64,000 bases of DNA from Kitasatospora terrestris (lineage in GTDB: Bacteria > Actinomycetota > Actinomycetes > Streptomycetales > Streptomycetaceae). Under the pieces are notes generated by a model that had not been told where the DNA came from, did not search any database, and saw only the letters and a program-made list of their open reading frames with translations. Below, piece after piece: positions 50,919-59,876 of this stretch (its first letter is position 1; each line of letters starts with the position of its first letter). Position numbers and translations under genes: made by a program. The stretch lies in contig NZ_BAABIS010000001.1 of assembly GCF_039542905.1 (NCBI RefSeq), positions 7,006,001 to 7,070,000 on the forward strand, read 5' to 3'.

Positions 50919-52217
50919 ATGACCGCCGAGCACGCGGACAGCACGGAGAACGCCGGAAGCGGCACCGAGGGCGCCGAGCAGCGCCCCGGGCTGAGCCGAC
51001 GCGCCGTCATCGGCTGGGCGGGAGCGGGCGTGGCGATCGGCGCCGCCGGTGTCGGCACGGTCGCCGCCGCCACCCGGCACGCCGAGGACCCGGTGCCCGC
51101 GAAGCAGGCCGTGGACGTCCCGTTCTACGGCGAGCACCAGTCGGGCATCTCCACCCCGGTCCAGGACCGGCTGCACTTCGCCGCGTTCGACGTCATCACC
51201 AAGGACCGCGACGCCCTGGTGAAGATGCTGAAGGAGTGGACCAAGGCCGCCGCCGCGATGACCGCCGGCCGCGAGGTCGGCGCCGGCGCCACCGGCGGCC
51301 TGCCCGAGGCCCCGCCGGACGACACCGGCGAGGCCCTCGGCCTGCCGGCCTCCCGGCTCACCCTCACCGTGGGCTTCGGCCCCACCCTGTTCGAGAAGGA
51401 CGGCGTCGACCGCTTCGGCCTGAAGGCCAAGCGGCCCGAGGCCCTGGTCGACCTGCCCAAGTTCCGCGGCGACCGGCTCGACCCGAACCGGGTCGGCGGC
51501 GACATCTGCGTCCAGGCCTGCGCCGACGACCCGATGATCGCCGTCCACGCGATCCGCAACCTGGCCCGGATCGGCATGGGCGTGGTCAACGTCCGCTGGT
51601 CGCAGCTCGGCTTCGGCAAGACCTCCTCCACCACGCCCGACGCGCAGACCCCGCGCAACCTGATGGGCTTCAAGGACGGCACCCACAACATCGCGGGCAC
51701 CGACGACGCCGCGCTGGCGAAGCACGTCTGGGTCGGCGCCGGCGACGGCCCCGAGTGGATGACCGGCGGCTCCTACCTGGTCGCCCGCCGCATCCGGATG
51801 ACCATCGAGACCTGGGACCGCACCTCGCTCAAGGAGCAGGAGGAGGTCATCGGGCGCACCAAGCTCGAAGGCGCCCCGATCGGCAAGCAGAAGGAGCGCG
51901 ACACCCCGGACCTGAAGGCCATGAAGGACGACGCGCACGTGCGCCTCGCCCACCCCGACAGCAACGACGGCCTGATGATCCTGCGGCGCGGCTTCTCCTT
52001 CACCGACGGCAGCGACGGCCTCGGCCGCCTCGACGCCGGCCTGTTCTTCCTCGCCTACCAGCGCGACACCCGCAAGGCGTTCGTCCCGCTGCAGACCAAG
52101 CTGGCCGCCAACGACGCGCTCAACGAGTACATCGAGCACGTCGGCTCCGGCCACTTCGCCTGCCCGCCCGGCATCCGCAAGCCCGGCGAGTGGTGGGGCC
52201 AGGCCCTCTTCGGCTGA
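50919..52217 (+). CDS. efeB: EfeB, Tat-exported DyP-type deferrochelatase/peroxidase
   Basis: Haem-dependent dye-decolourising peroxidase of the EfeB class, proposed to oxidise Fe2+ or release iron from haem at the cell surface. 432 aa. Twin-arginine signal LSRRAVIGWAG (Arg27-Arg28). DyP motif GFKDGTHN carries the distal Asp, and the proximal His region is near HVRLAHPDSN. Second gene of efeOBU, 55 bp after efeO. Confidence 0.95.
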   Translation: MTAEHADSTENAGSGTEGAEQRPGLSRRAVIGWAGAGVAIGAAGVGTVAAATRHAEDPVPAKQAVDVPFYGEHQSGISTPVQDRLHFAAFDVITKDRDALVKMLKEWTKAAAAMTAGREVGAGATGGLPEAPPDDTGEALGLPASRLTLTVGFGPTLFEKDGVDRFGLKAKRPEALVDLPKFRGDRLDPNRVGGDICVQACADDPMIAVHAIRNLARIGMGVVNVRWSQLGFGKTSSTTPDAQTPRNLMGFKDGTHNIAGTDDAALAKHVWVGAGDGPEWMTGGSYLVARRIRMTIETWDRTSLKEQEEVIGRTKLEGAPIGKQKERDTPDLKAMKDDAHVRLAHPDSNDGLMILRRGFSFTDGSDGLGRLDAGLFFLAYQRDTRKAFVPLQTKLAANDALNEYIEHVGSGHFACPPGIRKPGEWWGQALFG

Positions 52218-52259
52218 GCCCGTCCGCCGTCCGTACCACCGTTTCCGAGGAGAGCCGAC

Positions 52260-53096
52260 GTGTTCGCCAACTACCTGATCGGCCTGCGCGAGGGCCTGGA
52301 AGCCAGCCTGGTCGTCTGCATCCTGATCGCCTACCTGGTGAAGACCGGCCGCAAGGACCGGCTCGCGCCGGTCTGGGCGGGCATCGCCGTCGCCGTCGCG
52401 CTGTCCATGGCGTTCGGCGCGGTGCTGCAGTTCGGCTCCTCCCAGCTCTCCTTCGAGGCCCAGGAGGCGCTCGGCGGCAGCCTGTCGATCATCGCCGTCG
52501 GCCTGGTCACCTGGATGGTCTTCTGGATGCGCCGCACCGCCCGGCACCTGAAGTCCGAACTGCACGGCAAGCTGGACGCCGCGCTCGCGATGGGCACCGT
52601 CGCGCTCGTCGTCACCGCCTTCCTGGCGGTCGGCCGCGAGGGCCTGGAGACCGCGCTGTTCATCTGGACCGCCGTGCAGGCCACCGGCGACGGCTGGAAC
52701 CCGCTGGTCGGCGCGGTGCTCGGCCTGCTCACCTCGGTGGTGCTCGGCTGGCTGTTCTACCGCGGCGCCCTGAAGATCAACCTCGCCAAGTTCTTCACCT
52801 GGACCGGCGCGATGCTCGTCGTGGTGGCGGCCGGCGTGCTCGCCTACGGCGTGCACGACCTGCAGGAGGCCGGCTGGGTGCCGGGCCTGCACGAGCTCGC
52901 CTTCGACATCAGCTCCACCGTCCCGCAGGACAGCTGGTACGGGACGCTGCTCAAGGGCGTGTTCAACTTCCAGCCCGACCCGACCTGGCTGCAGGTGGGC
53001 GTCTGGGCGCTCTACCTGGTGCCGACCCTGGCCTACTTCTTCTTCAGCAAGCCCGGCACCACCGCGCCCCGCCCGGCGGTCGCCACCAGCAGCTGA
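52260..53096 (+). CDS. efeU: EfeU iron permease (FTR1 family)
   Basis: High-affinity iron permease, 278 aa, with seven transmembrane segments. Two REGLE motifs carry the iron-binding acids: residues 10-14 (GLREGLEASL) and 126-130 (VGREGLETALF). GTG start with GAGGAG 7 nt upstream. Last gene of the operon, followed by a strong terminator. Confidence 0.96.
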   Translation: MFANYLIGLREGLEASLVVCILIAYLVKTGRKDRLAPVWAGIAVAVALSMAFGAVLQFGSSQLSFEAQEALGGSLSIIAVGLVTWMVFWMRRTARHLKSELHGKLDAALAMGTVALVVTAFLAVGREGLETALFIWTAVQATGDGWNPLVGAVLGLLTSVVLGWLFYRGALKINLAKFFTWTGAMLVVVAAGVLAYGVHDLQEAGWVPGLHELAFDISSTVPQDSWYGTLLKGVFNFQPDPTWLQVGVWALYLVPTLAYFFFSKPGTTAPRPAVATSS

Positions 53097-53131
53097 TCCT
53101 CCACCGGCCGGCCCTCATCGGCTGAGCACGA

Positions 53132-53169
53132 CCCTTCGGGGGCCCGCGAGCGCGCGGGCCCCCGAAGGG
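53132..53169 (+). terminator. Terminator of the efeOBU operon
   Basis: Perfect 17-bp inverted repeat CCCTTCGGGGGCCCGCG (53132-53148) and its complement (53153-53169) with a 4-nt loop, 36 nt after the efeU stop. Confidence 0.92.
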
Positions 53170-53205
53170 GTTTCGGGAGGGCTCCGGCGTGCCAGGTATC
53201 TCCGC

Positions 53206-54108
53206 ATGGAGATCTCGGAGGAGGTACGGGACGCCCTGGCGGACGGGCGACCCGTGGTGGCACTGGAGTCGACGATCATCGCGCACGGGCTGCCCCGGCC
53301 GCGGAACCTCGCGGTCGCGGAGGAGTTGGAGGCGCTGGTCCGGGCCGGCGGGGCGGTGCCCGCCACCGTCGCGGTGCTCGACGGGGTGCCCCGGATCGGC
53401 CTCGGCAAAGCCGAGTTGGAGCGGGTCGCCGCCGAGGACGGCCTGCGCAAGCTCGGCCACCGCGACCTGGCCCTCGCCGTCGCGGCCGGCGCGAGCGGGG
53501 CCACCACCGTCTCCGGCACGGCCTTCCTCGCCGCCCGGGCCGGGATCCGGGTGTTCGCCACCGGCGGGCTCGGCGGGGTCCACCGCGGCTGGGCGACCAC
53601 CATGGACGAGTCCGCCGACCTCGGGCTGCTCGCCCGGATCCGGATCACCGTGGTCTGCGCCGGCGTCAAGTCCATCCTCGACGTACCCGCCACCCTGGAA
53701 CGCCTGGAGACCCTCGGCGTCGCCGTGGCCGGCCACCAAACCGGCGACTTCCCCGGCTTCTACCTGACCCGCTCCGGCCGCCCGGTCGACTGGACGGTGG
53801 ACGGCCCCGCCGAGGTCGCCGCCGCGATGCGGGCCCAGGACGCGCTCGGCGGCCTCGACACCGCGCTGGTCGTGGCCAACCCCGTCGACGAGGCCGAACA
53901 GCTCGACCCCGCCCTGCACGACCGCGTCCTCGCGGACGGGCTCGCCGCCGCCGAACGCGCCGGCGTCGGCGGGCAGGCCGCCACCCCGTTCCTGCTCGCG
54001 TACCTCACCGAGCACACCGCGGGCGCCTCACTGGAGGCCAACCTCGCGGCCGTCCGCGGCAACGTCCGGCTCGCCGCGCGGATCGCGGTGGAGTGGGCGC
54101 GCGGATGA
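53206..54108 (+). CDS. psuG: Pseudouridine-5'-phosphate glycosidase
   Basis: Splits pseudouridine 5'-phosphate into uracil and ribose 5-phosphate, the second step of pseudouridine breakdown. 300 aa, the family length. Landmarks are VVALESTIIAHGLPRP (Glu near residue 22), the catalytic Lys in VCAGVKSILDVPATLE, and TGGLGGVHRG, with HQTGDFPGFY. It overlaps the next gene, a PfkB kinase, as expected for a psuG-psuK pair. Confidence 0.96.
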   Translation: MEISEEVRDALADGRPVVALESTIIAHGLPRPRNLAVAEELEALVRAGGAVPATVAVLDGVPRIGLGKAELERVAAEDGLRKLGHRDLALAVAAGASGATTVSGTAFLAARAGIRVFATGGLGGVHRGWATTMDESADLGLLARIRITVVCAGVKSILDVPATLERLETLGVAVAGHQTGDFPGFYLTRSGRPVDWTVDGPAEVAAAMRAQDALGGLDTALVVANPVDEAEQLDPALHDRVLADGLAAAERAGVGGQAATPFLLAYLTEHTAGASLEANLAAVRGNVRLAARIAVEWARG

Positions 54109-55148
54109 CGGGCGCCGAGCCGGACGCCGAGCCGGGCGGCGGAGCCGATGGAGGTGCGGCCGGAGCCGGCCACGGCACCGGCGGTCAGGCAGCGGGGACC
54201 GGTGCCGGCACCGCCGGTGGGGCGGGCGGCGGGCTCGGCGGGGGCGCGGCCGGTGCGCTGCTGGTCGTCGGGGACGTGGTCACCGACATCGTCGCCCGGC
54301 ACGGCGACCCGCCGGCGCCGCGCACCGACACCGCCGCCCGGATCGCCGTCCGGCCCGGCGGCGCCGGGGCGAACGCCGCCGCCTGGGCCGCCCGCGCCGG
54401 GGCGGCCGTCCGGCTGCTCGGCCGGGTCGGCGCGGACGCCGCGGACTGGCACCGGCGGGAGCTCGCGGCGAGCGGCGTCCGGTCGTTCCTGACCGTCGAC
54501 CGGGAGACGGCCACGGCCGTGGTGATCGCCCTGGTCGACGCCACCGCCGAACGCAGCTTCCTCACCGACAGCGGCGCCACCGCGCACCTCGGCCCCGCCG
54601 ACTGGGACCCGTCGCTGCTCGACGGCGCGGGCCGCGTCCACCTGTCCGGCTACCTCTGCTTCACCGGGCCCGGACGGGAGTTGGCGGCGACGGTGACCCG
54701 GGAGGCGGCGCGGCGCGGGGTGCCGGTGAGCGTCGACCCGGCGTCCGCCGGATTCATCGCCGGGCTGGGACGGGACCGGTTCCTCGCGGCGGTCGTCGGC
54801 GCCGGGCTGCTGCTGCCGAACCTCGACGAGGCGCGGCTGCTCAGCGGCGAGCAGGAACCGGAGGCCGCCGCGCTGGCGCTGGCGCGGCGCTTCGGCGAGG
54901 CGGTGGTCAAACTCGGCGGGGACGGCGCGGTCGTCGCCGTCGGCGACCGGATCGCCGCCCGGGTACCGGCCCGTCCGGTCGAACCGCTCGACACCACCGG
55001 CGCGGGCGACGCGTTCACCGGCACCTACCTCGCCGCGAGGCTCAGGGGCGCCGGCCCGGCCGACGCCGCCACCGCCGCCTGCGAGGCCGGCGCCCTGGCG
55101 GTACGGACCATAGGGGGACGCCCGCCCGCCGGGCCGGTCGGGACGTAG
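54105..55148 (+). CDS. psuK: PfkB-family carbohydrate kinase, probable pseudouridine kinase
   Basis: 347-aa PfkB/ribokinase-type kinase. The ATG overlaps the psuG stop (ATGA). Signatures are VRPGGAGANAAAWAARAG (N-terminal PfkB motif) and LDTTGAGDAFTGTYLAARL with the catalytic Asp. It would phosphorylate pseudouridine to feed PsuG. An odd Gly/Ala-rich extension of about 50 residues precedes the kinase fold; either a flexible tail or an over-extended start. Its stop lies in a hairpin loop. Confidence 0.85.
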   Translation: MTGAEPDAEPGGGADGGAAGAGHGTGGQAAGTGAGTAGGAGGGLGGGAAGALLVVGDVVTDIVARHGDPPAPRTDTAARIAVRPGGAGANAAAWAARAGAAVRLLGRVGADAADWHRRELAASGVRSFLTVDRETATAVVIALVDATAERSFLTDSGATAHLGPADWDPSLLDGAGRVHLSGYLCFTGPGRELAATVTREAARRGVPVSVDPASAGFIAGLGRDRFLAAVVGAGLLLPNLDEARLLSGEQEPEAAALALARRFGEAVVKLGGDGAVVAVGDRIAARVPARPVEPLDTTGAGDAFTGTYLAARLRGAGPADAATAACEAGALAVRTIGGRPPAGPVGT

Positions 55149-55160
55149 AGCGTCCCGACC
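55136..55160 (+). terminator. Hairpin spanning the psuK stop codon
   Basis: GGTCGGGACG (55136-55145) and CGTCCCGACC (55151-55160) form a 10-bp stem. The loop TAGAG contains the stop codon. Confidence 0.75.
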
Positions 55161-55171
55161 GAATCCGGGGG

Positions 55172-55440
55172 ATGATGAAGCGTCAGGCTCTGGTTCCGCC
55201 GGCACGTTCGGCGCTGCTGCCGGCGGCGGGGACGCACCGCCGAGGAGTTGTGCGCCGCGACCGTGGCCGTCGGCCACGGGAGCGTCCGGTCCGCGAGCTG
55301 CGGCGAAACCGCCCGGCCGGCCGTGCTCGCGGCCACGGACCTGCTGCCGACCGGGCCGCGGCGGCACCACCCGGTCGAGTCGCCGTGGGAGCTGACGGCC
55401 GCCCGGCAGGGCCGGGTCCGGCCCGGCGGCCCCGGCCGGG
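55172..55440 (+). other. Intergenic region with possible gene relic
   Basis: No intact gene. In one frame, ELCAATVAVGHGSV and AVLAATDLL resemble pieces of GAF-domain regulators, but no start, full fold or continuation can be made out. It may be a decayed gene. Confidence 0.2.
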
Positions 55441-55443
55441 GCG

Positions 55444-56637
55444 TCAGATCTCCGGGAGGAAGACGACGGCGTCGGTGAGGTCGGTGGTGGCCGGGTCGAG
55501 GGGGAAGTAGGTGTGGTCGGCGGGGGTCCGCAGGTCGGGCTGCTGGGGCAGGGCGGTGGCGAGGCGGCGGGGGTCGACCAGGGTGCGCGGGTGGGGGAGG
55601 GCGGCGAGGAGGCCTTCGAGGGTGGTGGGGGCGGGGGTGTCGGTGCCGTTGCGGGTGCCGAAGGTGGTGGCGGCGAAGGCGTAGCCGGTGCCGAGGCGGG
55701 CGGAGAGGATCGCGCCGAGGCTCCACCACTCGAAGAGCGTGCCGCCCATGGTGAGGCTGCTGAGGTTGCGCTGCAGGTGCGCGTTGTGGGCGAACACCAG
55801 GGTGCGGCCCCGCCGTTCCTCGGTGCGCAGGACCGCGTCGAGGTTGTCGGCCATCATCGTGGCGCGCAGGCCGAGCAGGGTGGCGATGCGGTGGGGCGAG
55901 GTGTCGGCGAGGGCCGCGTGGTAGCGGAGCAGGCCGGTGGCGGTGCGGGCGTACAGCTCGGCGCGGCGGTGGGCCTCGGTGGAGGCGGCGGCCAGGAGCT
56001 GCGGGGCGTGGGCGGTGAGCAGGGACTGCAGGTCGTCGGCGAGCAGGCGCAGTTCGCGGGCGTCGTCGGTGCGGCCGGGTGAGGCGCCGGGGTCCGTCAT
56101 CACGTCCGGGTGGGTCCAGCGGCCGTCGGGGCCGAGCAGGGCGTCGAGGGTTTCGGCGGAGGGGACGAGGCCGGGGCCGAGGTGGGTGGCGAGGTGGTCG
56201 CGGAGGGCGGTGAGCACGGGTCGCGGCGAGGCGGCGCCGGTGATCTCCAGCGGGCCGTCGACGCCGTGGAAGCGGACCCGGTCCTCGGGCGCGCACGTCC
56301 CGTTGTGGTCGCGCATCCAGCTCAGCAGGGCGCGGTTGGCGGCGGAGGCGCCGAACCCGTGGCTGAACCCGGTGGCCATGACGGTGTCGAGGTCGCCGGC
56401 GCCCTCGGTGACGTACGCGTCGGCGGTCAGGGCGGCGAGGCAGTCGCTCTCGACGGCGACGGAGCGGTAGCCCTCGTGCTCGACGAGGTGGACGAGGAGC
56501 TCGTTGCGCAGGTCGAGGAAGGCGTCCACGCCGTGGGTCGGTTCGCCGAGCGCGAGGACGCGGGTGTCGGGGGAGAGCAGTGAGGTGAGGGCGGCGGGGG
56601 AGTAGGGCCGGGCGGCGTCCTGCAGCTGGGTGGTCAT
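55444..56637 (-). CDS. Erythromycin-esterase family protein
   Basis: 397 aa, related to EreA/EreB-type macrolide esterases and to the broader succinoglycan-biosynthesis esterase group. Family residues include the GEPTHG motif (about residue 31-36), the Glu in VAVESDC, HGFGASAANRALLSWMRDHN, and the His in VFAHNAHLQRN. It is divergent from a MerR regulator with a dyad between, an arrangement typical of inducible detoxification. Macrolide hydrolysis is not proven; many members have other substrates. Confidence 0.88.
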   Translation of the reverse strand: MTTQLQDAARPYSPAALTSLLSPDTRVLALGEPTHGVDAFLDLRNELLVHLVEHEGYRSVAVESDCLAALTADAYVTEGAGDLDTVMATGFSHGFGASAANRALLSWMRDHNGTCAPEDRVRFHGVDGPLEITGAASPRPVLTALRDHLATHLGPGLVPSAETLDALLGPDGRWTHPDVMTDPGASPGRTDDARELRLLADDLQSLLTAHAPQLLAAASTEAHRRAELYARTATGLLRYHAALADTSPHRIATLLGLRATMMADNLDAVLRTEERRGRTLVFAHNAHLQRNLSSLTMGGTLFEWWSLGAILSARLGTGYAFAATTFGTRNGTDTPAPTTLEGLLAALPHPRTLVDPRRLATALPQQPDLRTPADHTYFPLDPATTDLTDAVVFLPEI

Positions 56638-56638
56638 G

Positions 56639-56660
56639 CCTTCAACGCTATCGTTGAAGG
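56639..56660. promoter_or_regulatory. 22-bp dyad between esterase and MerR genes
   Basis: CCTTCAACG (56639-56647) and CGTTGAAGG (56652-56660) form a perfect 9-bp inverted repeat with a 4-bp spacer. It begins 1 bp from the esterase ATG, so GAAGG of the dyad is also its ribosome site. Very likely the operator for the adjacent MerR protein. Confidence 0.75.
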
Positions 56661-56697
56661 TTCGGTGGAGGCTTTGACGCGAGTTCGGGCGGTAGTG

Positions 56698-57447
56698 GTG
56701 GGAAAAGTTTCAAACACCGCATTGAGGCCGGTCGATCTGGCGCGGGAGCACGGACTGTCCACGCAGGCGGTCCGCAACTACGAGGACGCGGGGATCCTGC
56801 CGCCCGCGGAGCGTTCGGCGCACGGGTACCGGCGGTACGGGCCGCGGCACGCGGCCGCGTTGCGGACGTTCCTGGCGCTGGTGCCCGCGCACGGGCACGC
56901 GACGGCGACGGCGGTGATGGGGGCGTTGAACGCGGGGGAGCCGGGGGAGGCGCTGCGGCTGATCGACGGGAGCCACGAGCAGCTGGCGGCCGACCGGCGG
57001 ACGCTCGACGAGGTGGCGGCGGCGGTCGGCCACCTGGTGGAGGCGGATCCGGTCGCCGCGGCGGAGACGTCCATCGGGCCGTTGGCGCGGCGGCTGGGGG
57101 TGCGGGCGGCGACGCTGCGGGCGTGGGAGCGGGCCGGGCTGGTGGCGCCGGCCCGGGACCGGCGGACCGGGTACCGGGTGTACGCGCCCGCGGACGTGCG
57201 GGACGTGCTGCTGGCGCACCAGCTGCGCCGTGGCGGGTACGGGCTGGAGCAGATCGCCCGGGTGCTGGGGCGGGTCCGGGAGGCGGGCGGCGCGGAGCCG
57301 CTGCGGGCAGCGCTGGAGGGTTGGCGGGAGCGGGTGACGGCGCGCGGGCGGGCGATGCTGGCGGCCGCCGCCGCGGTCGACGGCTACCTGCGGCGGCACG
57401 CGCCCGGGGCCCCCGACGACGCGCTCCCCGCCACCCCCCGGGCGTAG
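56698..57447 (+). CDS. MerR-family regulator with two HTH domains (TioE type)
   Basis: 249 aa. First MerR winged helix at about residues 8-70 (LRPVDLAREHGLSTQAVRNYEDAGILPP, GYRRYGPRHA), second at about 120-190 (IGPLARRLGVRAATLRAWERAGLVAP, GYRVYAPADV). Duplicated MerR heads define the TioE group, whose members regulate drug or self-resistance genes. Start uncertain: GTG 56698 leaves the dyad upstream, while GTG 56665 has GAAGG 4 nt before it but starts right beside the dyad. Confidence 0.85.
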   Translation: MGKVSNTALRPVDLAREHGLSTQAVRNYEDAGILPPAERSAHGYRRYGPRHAAALRTFLALVPAHGHATATAVMGALNAGEPGEALRLIDGSHEQLAADRRTLDEVAAAVGHLVEADPVAAAETSIGPLARRLGVRAATLRAWERAGLVAPARDRRTGYRVYAPADVRDVLLAHQLRRGGYGLEQIARVLGRVREAGGAEPLRAALEGWRERVTARGRAMLAAAAAVDGYLRRHAPGAPDDALPATPRA

Positions 57448-57456
57448 ATTCGAGGT

Positions 57457-58479
57457 ATGGGCGGGCCCGAGACGGTCACGGCGGAGCCGTTCAACGCGCA
57501 GACGCCTGCGGCGGCGCTCGCGGCGCACCGCACGGCGGCGGACGCGCTGTTCGTGCGCTCGCACTTCGCGGTGCCCCGGATCGACCCGGACGGCTGGCGG
57601 CTGCGGGTCGGTGCGGCGGAGTTCCGCCTCGCCGAGCTGCGGGCCTCGGGCCGGCGCGAGGTGGAGGCGGTGCTGGAGTGCGCGGGCAACGGGCGGAGCC
57701 TGATGCGGCCGCCCGCGCCCGGCGTGCCGTGGGACGAGCGGGCGGTGGGGTGCGCGCTGTTCGCCGGCGTTCCGTTCGCCGCGGTCGCCGAGCGGGCGGG
57801 GCTGGACCCGGGGGCCGCCGAGTACGTGTTCACCGGCGCCGACAGCGGGACGGTCGGCGGCCGGCGGACCCCGTTCGAGCGCAGCCTGCCGGTGGCCGCC
57901 GCCCTGCACCCGGACACCCTGCTCGCCCTCGAACTGAACGGCCGCCCGCTGACCGCCGAGCACGGCGCGCCGGTCCGGCTGGTGGCACCCGGGCTGTACG
58001 GGGTCGCGGACGTGAAGTGGCTGGTGGCGGTGCGGTCGGTGGAGCAGCCGTTCAGCGGCCCGTTCCAGGGCGGCTCGTACGTCTACCGGGACTCGCACGG
58101 CACCGACGGCGGCACCGAGGACGGCCCGGTCACCACCGTCCGGGTCCGCTCGCTGATCACCGAGCCGGCGCCGGGTGCGCGGCTGCGGGTCGGCGCGGAG
58201 ACGGAGCTGCGCGGGCACGCGTGGTCGGGCGCCGGGCCGGTGGAACGGGTCGAGGTGCGGATCGACGGCGGCGCCTGGCGGCCGGCGCGGCTGCGCGGCG
58301 GTAGCCGGTACGCGTGGTGCGACTGGTCGTACCGCTGGCTGCCGGAGCGCCCCGGCGGCCACCGGATCGAGGTCCGGGCGACGGACGCGAGCGGCGCCGC
58401 GCAGCCGCTCCGGGCGCCGTGGAACGCGGACGGCTACGGCTGCAATCCGGCGGCGGCGCTGGACGTGGTCGCGCACTGA
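57457..58479 (+). CDS. Sulfite-oxidase-like molybdopterin enzyme
   Basis: 340-aa molybdenum-cofactor oxidoreductase. The Mo ligand Cys75 is in VLECAGNGR. A C-terminal Ig-like dimerisation domain (about 230-335) has VEVRIDGGAW and WNADGYGCN motifs of the sulfite oxidase family. There is no signal peptide, so it is cytoplasmic unless exported with a partner. It lies upstream of an MBL-rhodanese and a sulfurtransferase with short gaps, which supports sulfite as substrate. Nitrate-reductase-like activity cannot be excluded. Confidence 0.88.
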   Translation: MGGPETVTAEPFNAQTPAAALAAHRTAADALFVRSHFAVPRIDPDGWRLRVGAAEFRLAELRASGRREVEAVLECAGNGRSLMRPPAPGVPWDERAVGCALFAGVPFAAVAERAGLDPGAAEYVFTGADSGTVGGRRTPFERSLPVAAALHPDTLLALELNGRPLTAEHGAPVRLVAPGLYGVADVKWLVAVRSVEQPFSGPFQGGSYVYRDSHGTDGGTEDGPVTTVRVRSLITEPAPGARLRVGAETELRGHAWSGAGPVERVEVRIDGGAWRPARLRGGSRYAWCDWSYRWLPERPGGHRIEVRATDASGAAQPLRAPWNADGYGCNPAAALDVVAH

Positions 58480-58499
58480 ACGGGAGCGGGTGAGCGCGG

Positions 58500-59876
58500 G
58501 TGGACGGGATCGGCTACGAGGCGATCGTCACCGCCGGGCTGGGCGACTCCAGCTACCTGCTGGTGAGCGGTGACGAGGCGGCGTACGTGGATCCGCAGCG
58601 GGACTGCTGGCCGGTGCTGGAGGCGTGCCGGCGGCGCGGGGTGCGGGTGCGGTACGTGCTGGAGACGCACGTGCACAACGACTACCTCTCGGGGGCGCTG
58701 GAGGTGCGGGAGGCGACCGGGGCGACGGTGGCGGGGCCGGCGGCGGCCGGGTACGGGTTCGCCCACCTGCCGCTGGTGGAGGACGACGAGGTCGCGGTCG
58801 GCGACGCGGTCGTCCGCGCGCTGGAGACGCCGGGGCACACGGCCGAGCACACCGCGTACCTGGTGCACCACCGGGAGCGGCCGCAGGACGGGCCCGAAGC
58901 GGTGTTCACCGGCGGCAGCCTGCTGGTCGGCGCCTCCGGCCGGACCGACCTGCTCGGCCCGGGCCGCACCGAGGAGCTGACCCGGGCGCAGTACCGCTCG
59001 CTGCGCCGGCTGGCCGCGCTGCCGGACGCCACCCGGGTGCTGCCCACCCACGGCGCCGGCAGCTCCTGCGCGGCCGCCGCGGCGCCGGGGGCCCGGACCA
59101 GCACGGTCGGCGCGCAGCGGCTCGGCAACCCCGGGCTGCTGGCCGCCGACGAGGCGGAGTTCCTGGCCGGGCGGCTGCGCGGGCTGCCGCCGGTGCCCGG
59201 CTACTACCGGCACATGGCGCCGATCAACCGGGCCGGGCCGCCGGTGCTCGGGCACCCGCCGGTGCTGCCGCCGCTGACGCCCGGCGAGGCGGAGCACCTG
59301 GCGCTGCGCGGTGCGACCGTGGTGGACGCCCGCGACCGCCGCGGGTACGCCGACGCGCACCTGCCGGGCTCGCTGGGCCACGAGCTGGACGACGCGTTCG
59401 CCGCGGTGGTCGGGGAGACCGTCCCGTTCGGCACCGACCTGGTGCTGGTGCTGCCGGAGCCGCTGGCCGAGGCGGCCGCCGAGGCCGTCCGGCAGCTGCT
59501 GCGGATCGGCTACCGGGCGCTCGGGCACCTGGCGGGCGGGGTCGGGGCCTGGGCGGCGACCGGACGGCCGGTGGCGTCCTTCGCGACCGCCGACGTGCGG
59601 GAGTTGGCCGCGCGCGGGCCCGGCGCGGTGACCGTGCTGGACGTCCGCACCCGGCCGGAGCCGCCGGTGCCCGGCGCGCTGGCCGTCCCGCTCGGACAAA
59701 TAGCCCAACGGGCCGGGGAGTTCACGGGTGAGGTGTGGACGGTGTGCGGCCGGGGGCGGCGGGCCGCCGTCGCCGCCGGACTGCTCGCGCGGGCGGGAGT
59801 GCCGGTGACCGCCGTGGTGACCGGCGGCGCGGCCGATCTGATCGGAGCGGGGGAGGAGAGGAGGACCGGGCGATGA
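58500..59876 (+). CDS. MBL-fold persulfide-dioxygenase-like protein with rhodanese domains
   Basis: 458 aa. An N-terminal metallo-beta-lactamase fold of the ETHE1/CstB type (metal motif THVHND at His57, His59, Asp61; GHTAEHTAYLVHH; VLPTHGAG) is followed by two rhodanese-like domains. The first lacks an active Cys; the second has Cys in WTVCGRGRRAA. Such proteins oxidise glutathione-, mycothiol- or low-molecular-weight persulfides and move sulfane sulfur. It overlaps the next gene (ATGA), so the two are coupled. Confidence 0.9.
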   Translation: MDGIGYEAIVTAGLGDSSYLLVSGDEAAYVDPQRDCWPVLEACRRRGVRVRYVLETHVHNDYLSGALEVREATGATVAGPAAAGYGFAHLPLVEDDEVAVGDAVVRALETPGHTAEHTAYLVHHRERPQDGPEAVFTGGSLLVGASGRTDLLGPGRTEELTRAQYRSLRRLAALPDATRVLPTHGAGSSCAAAAAPGARTSTVGAQRLGNPGLLAADEAEFLAGRLRGLPPVPGYYRHMAPINRAGPPVLGHPPVLPPLTPGEAEHLALRGATVVDARDRRGYADAHLPGSLGHELDDAFAAVVGETVPFGTDLVLVLPEPLAEAAAEAVRQLLRIGYRALGHLAGGVGAWAATGRPVASFATADVRELAARGPGAVTVLDVRTRPEPPVPGALAVPLGQIAQRAGEFTGEVWTVCGRGRRAAVAAGLLARAGVPVTAVVTGGAADLIGAGEERRTGR

